56,877 nucleotides of DNA from an uncultured Eubacteriales bacterium (GTDB lineage Bacteria; Bacillota; Clostridia; Lachnospirales; Lachnospiraceae). Of this stretch, positions 7,711-17,556 are shown piece by piece (position 1 is the first letter of the stretch; each line of letters begins with the position of its first letter). The stretch lies in the NCBI GenBank assembly GCA_900316115.1, contig ONBN01000019.1:1-56877 (forward strand), written 5' to 3'. The notes beneath the pieces are model-generated. The model was not told where the DNA came from. It saw only the letters and a list, made by a program, of their open reading frames with translations, and searched no databases. A program made the translations under genes and the position numbers.

Positions 7711-9390
7711 ATGAGATTTTCTGAGATTCCTTATGAAAGACCGGACATTCCGGCTGTGGTAGAAGAAGGCAGGAAGCTGATCGAGAAGGCTGCCCATGCA
7801 GCCAGTGGGGAAGAACAGTTTGCCATTCACCAGGAAATATGGAAAAAGCTGTACCATGTAACAACCATGGCAACGATTGCACAGATACGCAGAGACGGGG
7901 ATGTGACCAATGCATTTTACGAAGGGGAAAAAGAATATTATGACCAGAAAATACCAGAGATCAATGCCCTGACAGACGAGTATAATAAGATGCTTTTCAA
8001 AACTCCCTACAGAGCCTACATGGAAGAAAAACTGGGAGCAGTGGCTTTTAAGTCCATGGAGCTTGAGATGAAAGCCTTTGATGAAAAGCTGATCCCACTG
8101 ATGCAGGAAGAGAATGCGCTGGCTACCAGATACAGCAAGCTGATCGCTTCTGCTTCTGTGGACTGGGAAGGAGAAGAACTGAATCTTTCCCTGCTTCAGA
8201 AATATATGAAAGCCAGCGACAGGGATACCAGAAAGAAGGCCTGGGATAAATTCTCTGCATTTTTTGAGGGGAAACAGGATGAGATCGATGAGATCTATGA
8301 TCTTATGGTGAAAAATCGTACTGCACAGGCAAGGCTTCTTGGCTTTGAGAATTATATTGATATGGGATATTGCAGGATGAACCGCAATTCTTATACGAAA
8401 GAGGACATTGCCAGCCTGCGTGAGCAGATCAAGAAGACTTTTGTACCTTTTGCATCCCAAATGCATGAAAGGCGCAGGGAACGTCTTGGAGTGGACAGCC
8501 TGACTTACTATGATGCAGGTGTTTATTTCAAGCAGGGAGACCCGGCACCAACAGGCACACCACAGCAGATCCTGGAAAGTGGCAGGAAAATGTATTCTGA
8601 GATGTCAGAGGAGACCAGAGACTTTTTCAATATAATGATGGACTGGGAGCTGTTTGACGTTTTTGGACGGAAGAATAAGGCTACCGGTGGATATATGACA
8701 GAGATTTCCGATTACGGAGTACCATTTATCTTTGCAAACTTTAATGGTACCAGCGGAGATGTGGATGTGATCACCCATGAGTGCGGACATGCATTCCAGT
8801 ATTATGTGTCAGCCAAGGACCCAATCAAAGAGCACAATCGGTATCTTACCATGGAGACTGCAGAGATCCATTCCATGTCTATGGAATTTTTTGCTGAACC
8901 ATGGATCGAACTGTTTTTTGGTGAAAAAGGAAATGATTACAGGCAGATGCATCTGGAGGATGCCATTGCCTTTGTACCATACGGAACCATGGTAGATGAA
9001 TTCCAGCATATTGTTTATGGCAATCCGGATATGACCCCAAAAGAACGCCGTGATGCGTGGAAGCAGTTGGAAAAGGAATACTGGCCACACCTTGATATTA
9101 CAGGCTGCGGTTTTATGGAAAAGGGTGCATACTGGCAGAGACAGCATCATATTTTTGAAATGCCCTTTTATTATATTGATTATGTTCTGGCACAGCTTTG
9201 TGCTTTCCAGTTTAAGATCACAATGGACGAGGATCATGGAGCTGCATGGGCAGATTACATGAAGCTTTGCAAATTGTCTGCAAGCCGTTTCTATCCGGAA
9301 CTGCTGAAAGAATCCGGGCTTAACGTACCTTTTGAACAGGGATGTATTTCAAAGATCGTAGATGAGATCCGTAAAAAGCTTGACCTGTGA
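7711..9390 (+). CDS. M3 family oligoendopeptidase (PepF-like)
   Basis: 559 residues, start ATG 7711 with AAAGGAG 7 nt upstream. Zinc metallopeptidase motif H356-E357-C-G-H360 in a VITHECGHAFQ context, with the third zinc ligand expected in the following METAEIHSM segment. A long helical N-terminal domain forms the lobe typical of M3 oligopeptidases. No signal peptide, so it is cytoplasmic: it should trim short peptides taken up by importers such as the one encoded just downstream. A small membrane protein gene follows after 22 nt. Confidence 0.92.
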   Translation: MRFSEIPYERPDIPAVVEEGRKLIEKAAHAASGEEQFAIHQEIWKKLYHVTTMATIAQIRRDGDVTNAFYEGEKEYYDQKIPEINALTDEYNKMLFKTPYRAYMEEKLGAVAFKSMELEMKAFDEKLIPLMQEENALATRYSKLIASASVDWEGEELNLSLLQKYMKASDRDTRKKAWDKFSAFFEGKQDEIDEIYDLMVKNRTAQARLLGFENYIDMGYCRMNRNSYTKEDIASLREQIKKTFVPFASQMHERRRERLGVDSLTYYDAGVYFKQGDPAPTGTPQQILESGRKMYSEMSEETRDFFNIMMDWELFDVFGRKNKATGGYMTEISDYGVPFIFANFNGTSGDVDVITHECGHAFQYYVSAKDPIKEHNRYLTMETAEIHSMSMEFFAEPWIELFFGEKGNDYRQMHLEDAIAFVPYGTMVDEFQHIVYGNPDMTPKERRDAWKQLEKEYWPHLDITGCGFMEKGAYWQRQHHIFEMPFYYIDYVLAQLCAFQFKITMDEDHGAAWADYMKLCKLSASRFYPELLKESGLNVPFEQGCISKIVDEIRKKLDL

Positions 9391-9412
9391 TAAAGGAGAA
9401 AGACATACATTC

Positions 9413-9982
9413 ATGAAGAAATACAGAAATGATTACCGGAAAAAAGGAAACCGTTATGAGTATACAGGACAGTGGTACAGAACCAGGCTTTCAGAACAGG
9501 AACTGAAAAAAACAGTTTTGTCTTCTATGATTCTGGGCATACTGGCACTGGGCTTTTATATTGGCGGTATGTGCCTGAATAACAACGGCAGCCGGGTTGC
9601 CTGGGTCCTTCTGCCGTTTGTATTCCAGCTTTTACTAGTTGCTTATGTGATTGCAGGCAGCGGTGCTTTATATCTGCGGATCCGCCAAAATGGAGAGAAT
9701 ACTTCTGCATTGGTAGAAATCCCACAGGCACATAAAAAGGATTTAAGCAGGGCAGATTATGAAAAACAGGTAAAAAGACCCTGGCGGTGCAGTCTGGGAA
9801 TCCTGGTCCTTGGCTGTGGAAGCTTTGTATCTGATCTGATCTTCATTTTCCTGGATCCTAAGCAGCGTGCAGTATCTGCTGAATATTTATTTGCAGCAGA
9901 TTCTTTTGTATTTATTATGTTTGGGATCATTCTCACAGTCAAAAACAGGAAAATAAAAGACAGTTTTGAAAAGCTTTCTTAA
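9413..9982 (+). CDS. Four-helix membrane protein of unknown function
   Basis: 189 residues from ATG 9413. An AAAGGAG site lies 14 nt upstream, longer than usual. The frame is open further upstream, but those starts lie inside the peptidase gene. The N-terminal 30 residues are charged and polar (many Lys/Arg/Tyr), followed by hydrophobic segments at about 38-58, 65-87, 125-147 and 160-178. No family recognised. Probably cotranscribed with the peptidase; no terminator is seen between them. Confidence 0.7.
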   Translation: MKKYRNDYRKKGNRYEYTGQWYRTRLSEQELKKTVLSSMILGILALGFYIGGMCLNNNGSRVAWVLLPFVFQLLLVAYVIAGSGALYLRIRQNGENTSALVEIPQAHKKDLSRADYEKQVKRPWRCSLGILVLGCGSFVSDLIFIFLDPKQRAVSAEYLFAADSFVFIMFGIILTVKNRKIKDSFEKLS

Positions 9983-10041
9983 GAATCCAGAATCAGGTAT
10001 TCATGGTAATAATTAATGGACAAAAACAGAAAAGTTGCTAT

Positions 10042-10069
10042 TTGCTAATCAAGAAAAACATGTTACAAT
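10042..10069 (+). promoter_or_regulatory. Promoter of the oligopeptide ABC operon
   Basis: -35 TTGCTA (10042-10047), 16-bp spacer, -10 TACAAT (10064-10069), leaving a leader of about 80 nt before the binding-protein gene. Confidence 0.6.
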
Positions 10070-10155
10070 GGATTTACTTCAAAACGTAACAAACAATACC
10101 AGTGTACATGTTCAATATTGGTAAATAGTTACAAATAACAAAAGGAGGATTAAGG

Positions 10156-12441
10156 ATGAGGAAAAAAAGGTTAATGGCTCTGCTGCTATCAGGAGTTATG
10201 GCCGCAACAATGTTCAGTGTTCCTGTATTTGCAGAAGAAGCTGACACAGAAACAGCTACAGAAGGAAAGGACACAGGTTCTGACACACCTCTCGTTGTTG
10301 GACAGACGAATTTCTCTGAGAAGTTCAGCGGATTTTTCTGTGAGGCAGTGCCGGATCAGCAGATTGCAGATATTGTTGGTGCATATCTGTTTGACACAGA
10401 CAGAAGCGGTGCAGTGATCTACAATGGTATCGAGGGTGAGACCCATGAATACAATGGTACAGACTACACCTATACAGGCCTGTCCGATGTTACTGTTACA
10501 CAGAATGAGGATACTACTGTTTATAATTTTAAACTGAGAGATGATGTTACCTTTTCAGATGGTGAGCCACTTACAGCGGATGACCTGATCTTTACTCTGT
10601 ATGTATTTGCAGATACTGATTATGATGGTGGTGCTACCCTTTATTCTACCAATATAAAAGGACTGAAGAATTACCGTTTGAACTCTACAGTAGCAGATTC
10701 CATTACAGATGAGGATGTAGAGAATGTATTAAACGATATGCCGGATGAGCTGGCTGAGAAGGTGAAATCAGACCTGATCATGCCTCTGCTTTCCTCTGAA
10801 TACGACTGGGCGGAAAGTGACTGGGAGTCTTATAAAGAGGATTACCAGGTGAACAGTGCAGCTGAGTTCTTTGTAATGCTTTACGCAAAGGATCAGGATT
10901 ACTCTGCAGATGAAAAGGATCGGGATACCATCCTTAACGATATAGCAGATCAGTATGGCACAGATTACAAGACACTTGCTGCCGCATATGGAGATGAAGC
11001 ATACTTTGATGAGGACGTTACCAATCTTGCTACAGAATATCTGGTAGAGCAGAAGACTGCTGCAGGAGAAGGCGAAGAAGTTGCTAATATCGAAGGTATC
11101 AAGAAGATCAATGATTATGAAGTTGAGGTAACAACAGACGGATTTTCTGCAACAACCCTGTACAATCTGGGTGTGATCGTAGAGCCGCTGCATTACTATG
11201 GAGATACTTCTCTTTATGATTATGACAATAACAAGTTTGGTTTCACAAAGGGAGATCTTTCCTCCATCCGCGAGAAAGGAAATACCCCTCTTGGCGCAGG
11301 TCCGTACAAGTTTGTGAAATACGAGAATAAGACCGTTTACCTTGAGGCAAATGAAAGCTATTACAAGGGCGCTCCTAAGATCAAGAATCTTCAGTGGCGT
11401 GAAACATCAGAAGCAGACAAGATCGCAGGTGTTCAGCAGGGTACCATCGACCTTTCTGATCCATCAGGAAGCAAGTCAGCTTTTGAGCAGATCGAGAGCA
11501 TTAATGGTAATGACAGCCTGAATGGTGACAAGATCATGACCAATACTACAGATAATCTGGGATATGGATACATCGGTCTTAATGCTGCTACCATTAACGT
11601 AGGAAATGAGCCTGGTTCTGATGCTTCTAAGAACCTTAGAAAAGCTATCGCAACCATTCTTTCCGTATATCGTGACGTATCCATTGATTCCTACTACGGA
11701 GATGCTGCAGCTGTGATCAATTATCCGATCTCCAATACTTCCTGGGCAGCACCTCAGAAGTCCGATGCAGATTATCAGGTGGCTTATTCTGTGGATGTTG
11801 AAGGCAATCCGATCTACACAGATGAGATGACAGATGATGAGAAATTTGACGCAGCACTTCAGGCATCCCTTGGATACTTTGAGGCAGCAGGCTACACAGT
11901 AGAAGATGGCAAGCTGACAGCAGCTCCGGATGGAGCAAAGCTTACTTATGAGATGACCATCGGTGCAGACGGTTCCGGTGACCACCCAAGCTTTGCAATC
12001 CTTACAGATGCAAAACAGGCTCTTGAGAAGATCGGCTTCACATTGGAGATCAATGATGTAACAGATGCAAATATCATGTGGGATAAATTAAATGCAGGTA
12101 CTGCAGAGCTTTGGGCAGCTGCATGGCAGGCAACTGTTGACCCGGATATGTATCAGATCTATCACAGCGAAAGCGTAAAGAGTAACTACTACCACATCAA
12201 TGATGCTACCCTGGATCAGGATATTATTGATGCTCGTTCTTCTGCTGATCAGGAATACAGAAAGTCTGTTTACAAACAGTGTCTGGATATTATCCTTGAC
12301 TGGGCAGTTGAGATTCCGGTATACCAGAGACAGAACTGCATTATCTACAGCCCTGAGCGTATTAATGCAGATACATTTACAAAGGATGTAAGCACATTCT
12401 ATTACTGGTATAAAGATATCGAGACAATGGAAATGAATTAA
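10156..12441 (+). CDS. ABC oligopeptide-binding protein (SBP family 5), enlarged
   Basis: 761 residues, start ATG after AGGAGG. The signal peptide is about residues 1-26, with a type I site after VFA. There is no lipobox cysteine, unlike most Gram-positive binding proteins. The SBP-5 core is visible: FKLRDDVTFSDGEPLTADD, LGAGPYKFVKYE, the VYRDVSIDSYYG segment, and a C-terminal lobe with VDPDMYQIYHSES. An acidic, helix-rich insertion of about 140 residues (about 171-310) interrupts the first lobe, explaining the length compared with the usual 520-600. It would capture peptides for the permease encoded downstream. How it stays at the cell surface is unclear. Confidence 0.9.
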   Translation: MRKKRLMALLLSGVMAATMFSVPVFAEEADTETATEGKDTGSDTPLVVGQTNFSEKFSGFFCEAVPDQQIADIVGAYLFDTDRSGAVIYNGIEGETHEYNGTDYTYTGLSDVTVTQNEDTTVYNFKLRDDVTFSDGEPLTADDLIFTLYVFADTDYDGGATLYSTNIKGLKNYRLNSTVADSITDEDVENVLNDMPDELAEKVKSDLIMPLLSSEYDWAESDWESYKEDYQVNSAAEFFVMLYAKDQDYSADEKDRDTILNDIADQYGTDYKTLAAAYGDEAYFDEDVTNLATEYLVEQKTAAGEGEEVANIEGIKKINDYEVEVTTDGFSATTLYNLGVIVEPLHYYGDTSLYDYDNNKFGFTKGDLSSIREKGNTPLGAGPYKFVKYENKTVYLEANESYYKGAPKIKNLQWRETSEADKIAGVQQGTIDLSDPSGSKSAFEQIESINGNDSLNGDKIMTNTTDNLGYGYIGLNAATINVGNEPGSDASKNLRKAIATILSVYRDVSIDSYYGDAAAVINYPISNTSWAAPQKSDADYQVAYSVDVEGNPIYTDEMTDDEKFDAALQASLGYFEAAGYTVEDGKLTAAPDGAKLTYEMTIGADGSGDHPSFAILTDAKQALEKIGFTLEINDVTDANIMWDKLNAGTAELWAAAWQATVDPDMYQIYHSESVKSNYYHINDATLDQDIIDARSSADQEYRKSVYKQCLDIILDWAVEIPVYQRQNCIIYSPERINADTFTKDVSTFYYWYKDIETMEMN

Positions 12442-12460
12442 GGTTTTGCAGCATATGGGA

Positions 12461-12485
12461 AGGGGGCGCTGAAGCCCCCCTTTCT
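12461..12485 (+). terminator. Intra-operon attenuator hairpin
   Basis: Hairpin AGGGGG ... CCCCCC followed by TTTCTTT, between the binding-protein and permease genes. It probably lowers downstream expression relative to the binding protein, a common arrangement in such operons. Confidence 0.65.
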
Positions 12486-12526
12486 TTGCAGACGGACTTC
12501 AATGACAATCAGAAAGGACAGTTTTA

Positions 12527-13513
12527 ATGAAGAAATTTATAGTACGGCGTGTGCTTCTTGGAGCGCTGATCCTGTTCTTCGTTTCCCTGATCATTTACTC
12601 TATAGAGAGAAGCCTTCCTACTTCTTATGTGGAAGGCCGTGCCAGAGATATGTCCATGAAACAGGGGGCAAAGCCTTATGATGAGCTTGTGGCAGAACTG
12701 AATGCTTCTTATGGCTTGGACAAGCCTGTGCTGGAAGGATATTTCAGCTGGCTTTCAAGGGCTGTGAAAGGGGAATTTGGAGAATCCTGGATCTTCCATC
12801 AGCCGGTAACACAGAAATTCTCCAGTGTGATCTGGTATTCCTTTGCGCTGGGGCTGGCGGCCTTTATATTGGAGATCATTATAGCTATCCCTCTGGGGAT
12901 ATTGTCGGCTACCAAACAGTACAGTAAGGTGGATTATGCAGTGACGGTTTTTGCATTGATCGGTATTTCTCTGCCTTCCTTCTTTTTTGCTACTATCCTG
13001 AAATACATCTTTTCCATCAATCTGAAATGGGTGGATCTGTACGGAATCGTAAGCCGTATGCATGAATCCTATGGTTCTGTTGGAAAAATACTGGATATGG
13101 CAAAGCATCTGATCCTTCCGGTGGTAACACTGACTATCGTAAGCGTAGGATCCCTGATGCGTTATACAAGAACAAATATGCTGGAAGTGCTGAATGCAGA
13201 TTATATCCGTACAGCAAGGGCAAAGGGTGTTCCGGAGAAAAAGGTGATCTATCACCATGCATTCCGTAATACACTGATCCCCATCATCACGATCCTGGGA
13301 AGTACACTTCCAAACCTGTTTGCAGGTGCCATGATCACAGAAACATTATTCCAGATCCCTGGGATCGGATATACTTCTTATCAGGCGCTGACCCAGGGAG
13401 ACATTCCGTTTACCATGTTTTATATGGTATTTCTGGCATTCCTTACACTGACAGGCAATCTGATCGCAGATATCCTTTATGCAGTGGCAGACCCAAGAGT
13501 AAGAATAAATTAG
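12527..13513 (+). CDS. Oligopeptide ABC transporter permease, OppB type
   Basis: 328 residues, ATG with AGAAAGGA upstream. One N-terminal membrane helix, a periplasm-facing loop, then the five-helix BPD_transp_1 core. The EAA coupling loop is seen as ADYIRTARAKGVPEKKVIYHHA and contacts the ATPases; the C terminus ends ADPRVRIN as in OppB/DppB proteins. It forms the translocation pore with the OppC-like subunit encoded 10 nt downstream. Confidence 0.93.
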   Translation: MKKFIVRRVLLGALILFFVSLIIYSIERSLPTSYVEGRARDMSMKQGAKPYDELVAELNASYGLDKPVLEGYFSWLSRAVKGEFGESWIFHQPVTQKFSSVIWYSFALGLAAFILEIIIAIPLGILSATKQYSKVDYAVTVFALIGISLPSFFFATILKYIFSINLKWVDLYGIVSRMHESYGSVGKILDMAKHLILPVVTLTIVSVGSLMRYTRTNMLEVLNADYIRTARAKGVPEKKVIYHHAFRNTLIPIITILGSTLPNLFAGAMITETLFQIPGIGYTSYQALTQGDIPFTMFYMVFLAFLTLTGNLIADILYAVADPRVRIN

Positions 13514-13523
13514 GAGGAAAAAC

Positions 13524-15266
13524 ATGAGCAAAGATTCTGAAAAAAATATCGATCAGCATGTCAGTACCTCCCAGGCGCTGGATGATGAACAGCGTGTGAA
13601 AGTTCTTTCACCGGGAATGCTGGTAATGAAACGGTTTTTCCGTAATAAGCTTGCCATGGCAGGCCTTGTGATCCTGATCGCCATGTTCCTGTTTTCTTTT
13701 GTTGGCGGTGTGGTCAGTCCATATGGAGAAAGTCAGGTTTTCCGTAAGACAGAATACGTATGGAAGGATTATGCAGGCGCTACGGACAATGATGCTTATA
13801 TTTTTACTGTGAAAGAGGGGATGGATTTCCCGGCAGCAGCACAGCAGAAATTCATTCTTGCAGTGAATCAGGAGCAGGATTCCTTTGAAGCAAATGATGC
13901 AGTGTATGGTCTGGAGAAAAAAGGAGATATTTATTACCAGATCACATCTGCAGAGCCTGTTGCTACAGTACTGACCCTGAAAGGCAAATCATCTTACAAA
14001 GAGGCAGGAAGCACCCCTGTTACAGATGAGATCAAGGAAGGGTACACAGCAGCTGTAGAAGCAGATGAAGAAAGCTTTGAAGTAGATGGTGTGACCTATT
14101 CCATTACAAAATCCGGGCGGCAGGATGTGATTTCTGTTTCTGGTGTGATCGGTGTTGCAACAAAGAAAGTATTTAATCCGGTATCTCAGGAGGATACACC
14201 AGGATTTGATTTCCAGGAGGCAGCTCTTGGAGCCCTGGCAGAAGATAAGACTTCCTTTGAATATGAGGACACAAAGTATGAAATACAGTCTCTGGATGGC
14301 CAGGAGGCAGTGGAGATCCTGAAGGAAGGACAGGTTTATGCAACCATTTCTTCCCTTCTTGTTTCCCCTCAGACCTCCGGCAGTTTCCTTTCACTTTCCT
14401 TTAAAGAAGCGGTAGAAGAGGCTATCAATGAGAATGCAGATACCTTTACTGCAGTGAATGAAAAGGGAGAAGAAGAGAAATATCAGCTTCAGAGAAAGAA
14501 TACACAGTATGTGATCCGTAACCAGAAAAAGACCACGGTAAATGATACATTCCGTTCCCCTGACAGTAAACACTGGGCAGGTACAGACGGAAATGGTATG
14601 GATATGCTTACAAGACTGATGTATGGAGGACGTATTTCCCTTCTTATCGGATTTGTGGTTATCATCATTGAAGTGGTGCTTGGCGTGATCATCGGCGGTA
14701 TTTCCGGCTATTTTGGCGGCTGGGTGGATACCATACTGATGCGTCTGGTGGATGTGGTGATCTGTATTCCGGCCATGCCTTTATATATTATCATCGGATC
14801 TGTAATGGATTACTACAAGATCGATCCACGTATCCGTATTTATGCACTGTGTGCCATCCTGGGTGTGATCGGATGGCCGTCTATTGCCAGGATTGTTCGT
14901 GGCCAGATCCTGTCCCTTCGTGAGCAGGAATTTATGGTTGCCACAGAGGCTACAGGTATCCGGGTTTCCAGACGTATCTTCAGACATCTGATCCCCAATG
15001 TAATCCCGCAGCTTATCGTATTTGCTACCATGGGTCTGGGAGATGTTATCCTGATGGAAGCGACCTTAAGCTTCCTTGGACTTGGTGTTAAATTCCCCTA
15101 TGCATCCTGGGGAAATATTGTAAATGCGGTCAATGATGTTTATGTACTTACAAACTTCCCGTTTGTGTGGATTCCGGCCGGGTGCCTGATCCTGCTTACA
15201 GTTCTTGGATTTAACTTTGTAGGCGACGGACTTCGGGATGCATTTGACCCCAAGATGAAACGGTAG
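13524..15266 (+). CDS. OppC-type permease with large four-repeat extracellular insertion
   Basis: 580 residues, about twice the usual 280-320. TM1 is at about 43-64 and the normal OppC core resumes at about 344 (SPDSKHWAGTDGNGMDMLTR, then five helices and the EAA loop ATEATGIRVSRRIFRHLIPN). Between them, residues about 68-343 form an extra domain expected outside the cell. It contains four related modules near 112, 176, 236 and 299, each with a pattern like A-x2-E-x2-S/T-F-E followed by Y-x-I/L. Spacing is 60-64 residues. The start has AGGAGG. The insertion is in frame with no codon break, so it is a real fusion rather than an assembly artefact. It may dock the enlarged, non-lipidated binding protein; this is inference. 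Confidence 0.9.
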   Translation: MSKDSEKNIDQHVSTSQALDDEQRVKVLSPGMLVMKRFFRNKLAMAGLVILIAMFLFSFVGGVVSPYGESQVFRKTEYVWKDYAGATDNDAYIFTVKEGMDFPAAAQQKFILAVNQEQDSFEANDAVYGLEKKGDIYYQITSAEPVATVLTLKGKSSYKEAGSTPVTDEIKEGYTAAVEADEESFEVDGVTYSITKSGRQDVISVSGVIGVATKKVFNPVSQEDTPGFDFQEAALGALAEDKTSFEYEDTKYEIQSLDGQEAVEILKEGQVYATISSLLVSPQTSGSFLSLSFKEAVEEAINENADTFTAVNEKGEEEKYQLQRKNTQYVIRNQKKTTVNDTFRSPDSKHWAGTDGNGMDMLTRLMYGGRISLLIGFVVIIIEVVLGVIIGGISGYFGGWVDTILMRLVDVVICIPAMPLYIIIGSVMDYYKIDPRIRIYALCAILGVIGWPSIARIVRGQILSLREQEFMVATEATGIRVSRRIFRHLIPNVIPQLIVFATMGLGDVILMEATLSFLGLGVKFPYASWGNIVNAVNDVYVLTNFPFVWIPAGCLILLTVLGFNFVGDGLRDAFDPKMKR

Positions 15267-15276
15267 GTGAGAGAGT

Positions 15277-16473
15277 ATGGCATTATTTAAAAAGAAAAAC
15301 GCAAATTATATCTCAGCTAAAGAAACAAAAAGGATTTCCAGGGAAAACCGGAAGATCACAGATGAGATGGAAAAGAAGCGGAACCGGAAGAATATTCCGG
15401 AGTCTGAATATCTTTCTCAGATGAAAAATCCGGAGAATGTAGTGGAGTTTGATGATGTACACACCTATTTCTTTACAGATATAGGTACTGTGAAGGCTGT
15501 AGACGGAGTCAGCTTTGAAGTGCCTCAGGGAAAGACTGTGGGTATTGTAGGAGAATCCGGATGCGGAAAATCTGTTACCAGCCTTTCTCTGATGCAGCTG
15601 GTACAGCGTCCTCAGGGACAGACTGTGCAAGGAGAGATCCGGTTTAATACAGGGGATAAGGTTTATAATATAGTGAATACGCCTACCAGTGCAATGCAGA
15701 AGCTGAGAGGCAATGAGATGGCAATGATCTTCCAGGAGCCTATGACTGCGCTGAATCCTGTTTTCCGCATCGGAGAGCAGGTGGATGAGATCACTATGCT
15801 CCATAATCCGGATATGCCAAAGGCACAGGTAAAAGCAAGAACTCTGGAAATGCTGAAGCTGGTTGGGATCGCCAACTGTGATGGTGTTTATAAGATGTAT
15901 CCACATGAGCTTTCTGGTGGTATGCGCCAGCGTGTATGTATTGCCATTGGGCTTGCCTGCAATCCAAGACTGATCATTGCAGATGAGCCTACTACAGCTT
16001 TGGATGTGACTATTCAGGCACAGATCCTTGACCTTATGAGAAATCTGAAGGACAAGATCAATTCTTCCATTATGCTGATCACCCATGACCTGGGCGTGAT
16101 CGCTGAGATGGCAGATTATGTGGTGATCATGTATGCAGGCAGGGTTGTTGAAAAAGGAACTGCAAGAGAGATTTTTAATACACCTTCCCATCCCTATACC
16201 ATCGGACTTATGCGTTCCAAGCCTGTAGTAGGGAAGAAAGTAGATAAGCTGTACAGTATTCCAGGTAAGGTGCCTAATCCGATCAACATGCCGGATTACT
16301 GTTATTTCCGTGACAGATGTGAGCTGCGGTGTGAGAAATGCCAGGGCTCTTATCCAGAAGTGATCCGCCTCAGTCCTACCCATGAAGTAAGCTGTTACCG
16401 TTACCAGGACCGTCCGGAGGAGGGCTGGCTGGTAAAAGAGCATCCAGGAGAGGAGGGAAAGATCAGTGAGTGA
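15277..16473 (+). CDS. Oligopeptide ABC transporter ATPase, OppD type
   Basis: 398 residues, ATG preceded by GTGAGAGAG, a modest site. A highly basic N-terminal extension of about 50 residues precedes the ATPase domain. Walker A GESGCGKS is at 92-99, signature LSGGMRQR at 212-219, and Walker B LIIADEP at about 232. The C-terminal oligopeptide domain has four clustered cysteines ([14 protein letters not shown]), a pattern compatible with the Fe-S site reported in some OppD proteins. It energises peptide import together with the OppF-like subunit; the genes overlap by 8 nt. Confidence 0.94.
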   Translation: MALFKKKNANYISAKETKRISRENRKITDEMEKKRNRKNIPESEYLSQMKNPENVVEFDDVHTYFFTDIGTVKAVDGVSFEVPQGKTVGIVGESGCGKSVTSLSLMQLVQRPQGQTVQGEIRFNTGDKVYNIVNTPTSAMQKLRGNEMAMIFQEPMTALNPVFRIGEQVDEITMLHNPDMPKAQVKARTLEMLKLVGIANCDGVYKMYPHELSGGMRQRVCIAIGLACNPRLIIADEPTTALDVTIQAQILDLMRNLKDKINSSIMLITHDLGVIAEMADYVVIMYAGRVVEKGTAREIFNTPSHPYTIGLMRSKPVVGKKVDKLYSIPGKVPNPINMPDYCYFRDRCELRCEKCQGSYPEVIRLSPTHEVSCYRYQDRPEEGWLVKEHPGEEGKISE

Positions 16474-17452
16474 GAAAACAGAAAATCAGGATTATATTCT
16501 GCAGGTATCCCATCTGAAAAAGTATTTCCCTATCAAAGGCGGGATGTTTGGCAAGCAGATAGGTGCTGTAAAAGCAGTGGAGGATGTTTCCTTTAATATA
16601 AAAAGAGGTACTACCATGGGACTGGTAGGAGAATCCGGCTGTGGGAAATCTACCACAGGAAGAACTCTTCTCCGCCTTATCCCAAAGACAGACGGTACTG
16701 TACTTTTCAATGGAAAAGATATTTACAGTCTGGATCATAAAGAACTGCGGGAACTTCGTACAAAAATGCAGATCATTTTCCAGGATCCCTACTCATCACT
16801 GTCTCCAAGGCTTCCGGTAGGGGAGATCATCGGAGAAGCGGTAAGAGAGCATAAGCTGGTTCCAAAGGAAGAATATGATGAATATCTGAATAAGATCATG
16901 GATGACTGTGGGCTGCAGACATATCACAAAGACCGGTATCCTCATGAGTTTTCCGGTGGACAAAGGCAGCGTATCTGCATTGCAAGGGCGCTGGCACTCA
17001 ATCCGGAGTTTGTAGTCTGTGATGAGCCTGTATCAGCTCTGGATGTGTCTGTACAGGCGCAGATCATCAATCTGTTAAAAGAACTTCAGGAAAAGAGAAA
17101 TCTTACCTATCTGTTCATTTCCCACGATCTTTCCGTGGTAGAGCATATTTCAGATACCATTGGTGTTATGTACCTGGGAGGACTGGTGGAAACCGGAAGT
17201 ACAGAGGATATTTTTGCAAAGCCGCTTCATCCTTATACTGAAGCACTGTTTTCCGCAATCCCAATGCCGGATCCGGATCTGAAAAGAAACCGGATCATCC
17301 TGGAGGGGAATATCCCTTCACCGGCCAATCCGCCGTCAGGATGTAAATTCCATACCAGGTGCAGAAAATGTATGGAGATCTGTAAGACTCAGATCCCGGA
17401 AGAAAAGGATATGGGGAACGGACATATGGTCCGCTGTCATCTTTACGATTAA
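16466..17452 (+). CDS. Oligopeptide ABC transporter ATPase, OppF type
   Basis: 328 residues starting at GTG 16466, inside the end of the OppD-type gene; GAGGAGGGA lies 8-15 nt upstream. Walker A GESGCGKS is at 55-62, signature FSGGQRQR near 163, Walker B VVCDEPVSALD, and H-loop FISHDLS. The C terminus has the cysteine-rich oligopeptide domain (GCKFHTRCRKCMEIC). It pairs with the OppD subunit on the cytoplasmic side of the permease. Confidence 0.94.
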   Translation: MSEKTENQDYILQVSHLKKYFPIKGGMFGKQIGAVKAVEDVSFNIKRGTTMGLVGESGCGKSTTGRTLLRLIPKTDGTVLFNGKDIYSLDHKELRELRTKMQIIFQDPYSSLSPRLPVGEIIGEAVREHKLVPKEEYDEYLNKIMDDCGLQTYHKDRYPHEFSGGQRQRICIARALALNPEFVVCDEPVSALDVSVQAQIINLLKELQEKRNLTYLFISHDLSVVEHISDTIGVMYLGGLVETGSTEDIFAKPLHPYTEALFSAIPMPDPDLKRNRIILEGNIPSPANPPSGCKFHTRCRKCMEICKTQIPEEKDMGNGHMVRCHLYD

Positions 17453-17556
17453 GGATACAGGCAATGGATCTATGCTGTATGTCAGGAAATATTCTGGCAT
17501 GCAGCTGGCTTCATGGCCGCACAGTATTTTATGAATACCGGATCAGGAGACAGGAT

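Noticed and set aside
7639-8466. 275-codon open frame antisense to the M3 peptidase gene
   Set aside because: Shadow frame, Phe/His/Cys-rich, and the sense frame has an HEXXH-type family signature.
15313-16443. 376-codon open frame antisense to the OppD-type gene
   Set aside because: Shadow of a strongly supported gene; its product is rich in His/Cys/Leu with no recognisable domain and no ribosome binding site.
17464-17556. Longer N terminus for the small membrane protein after the OppF-type gene
   Set aside because: The added 31 residues have no ribosome binding site, whereas AGGAGA precedes the internal ATG at 17557.
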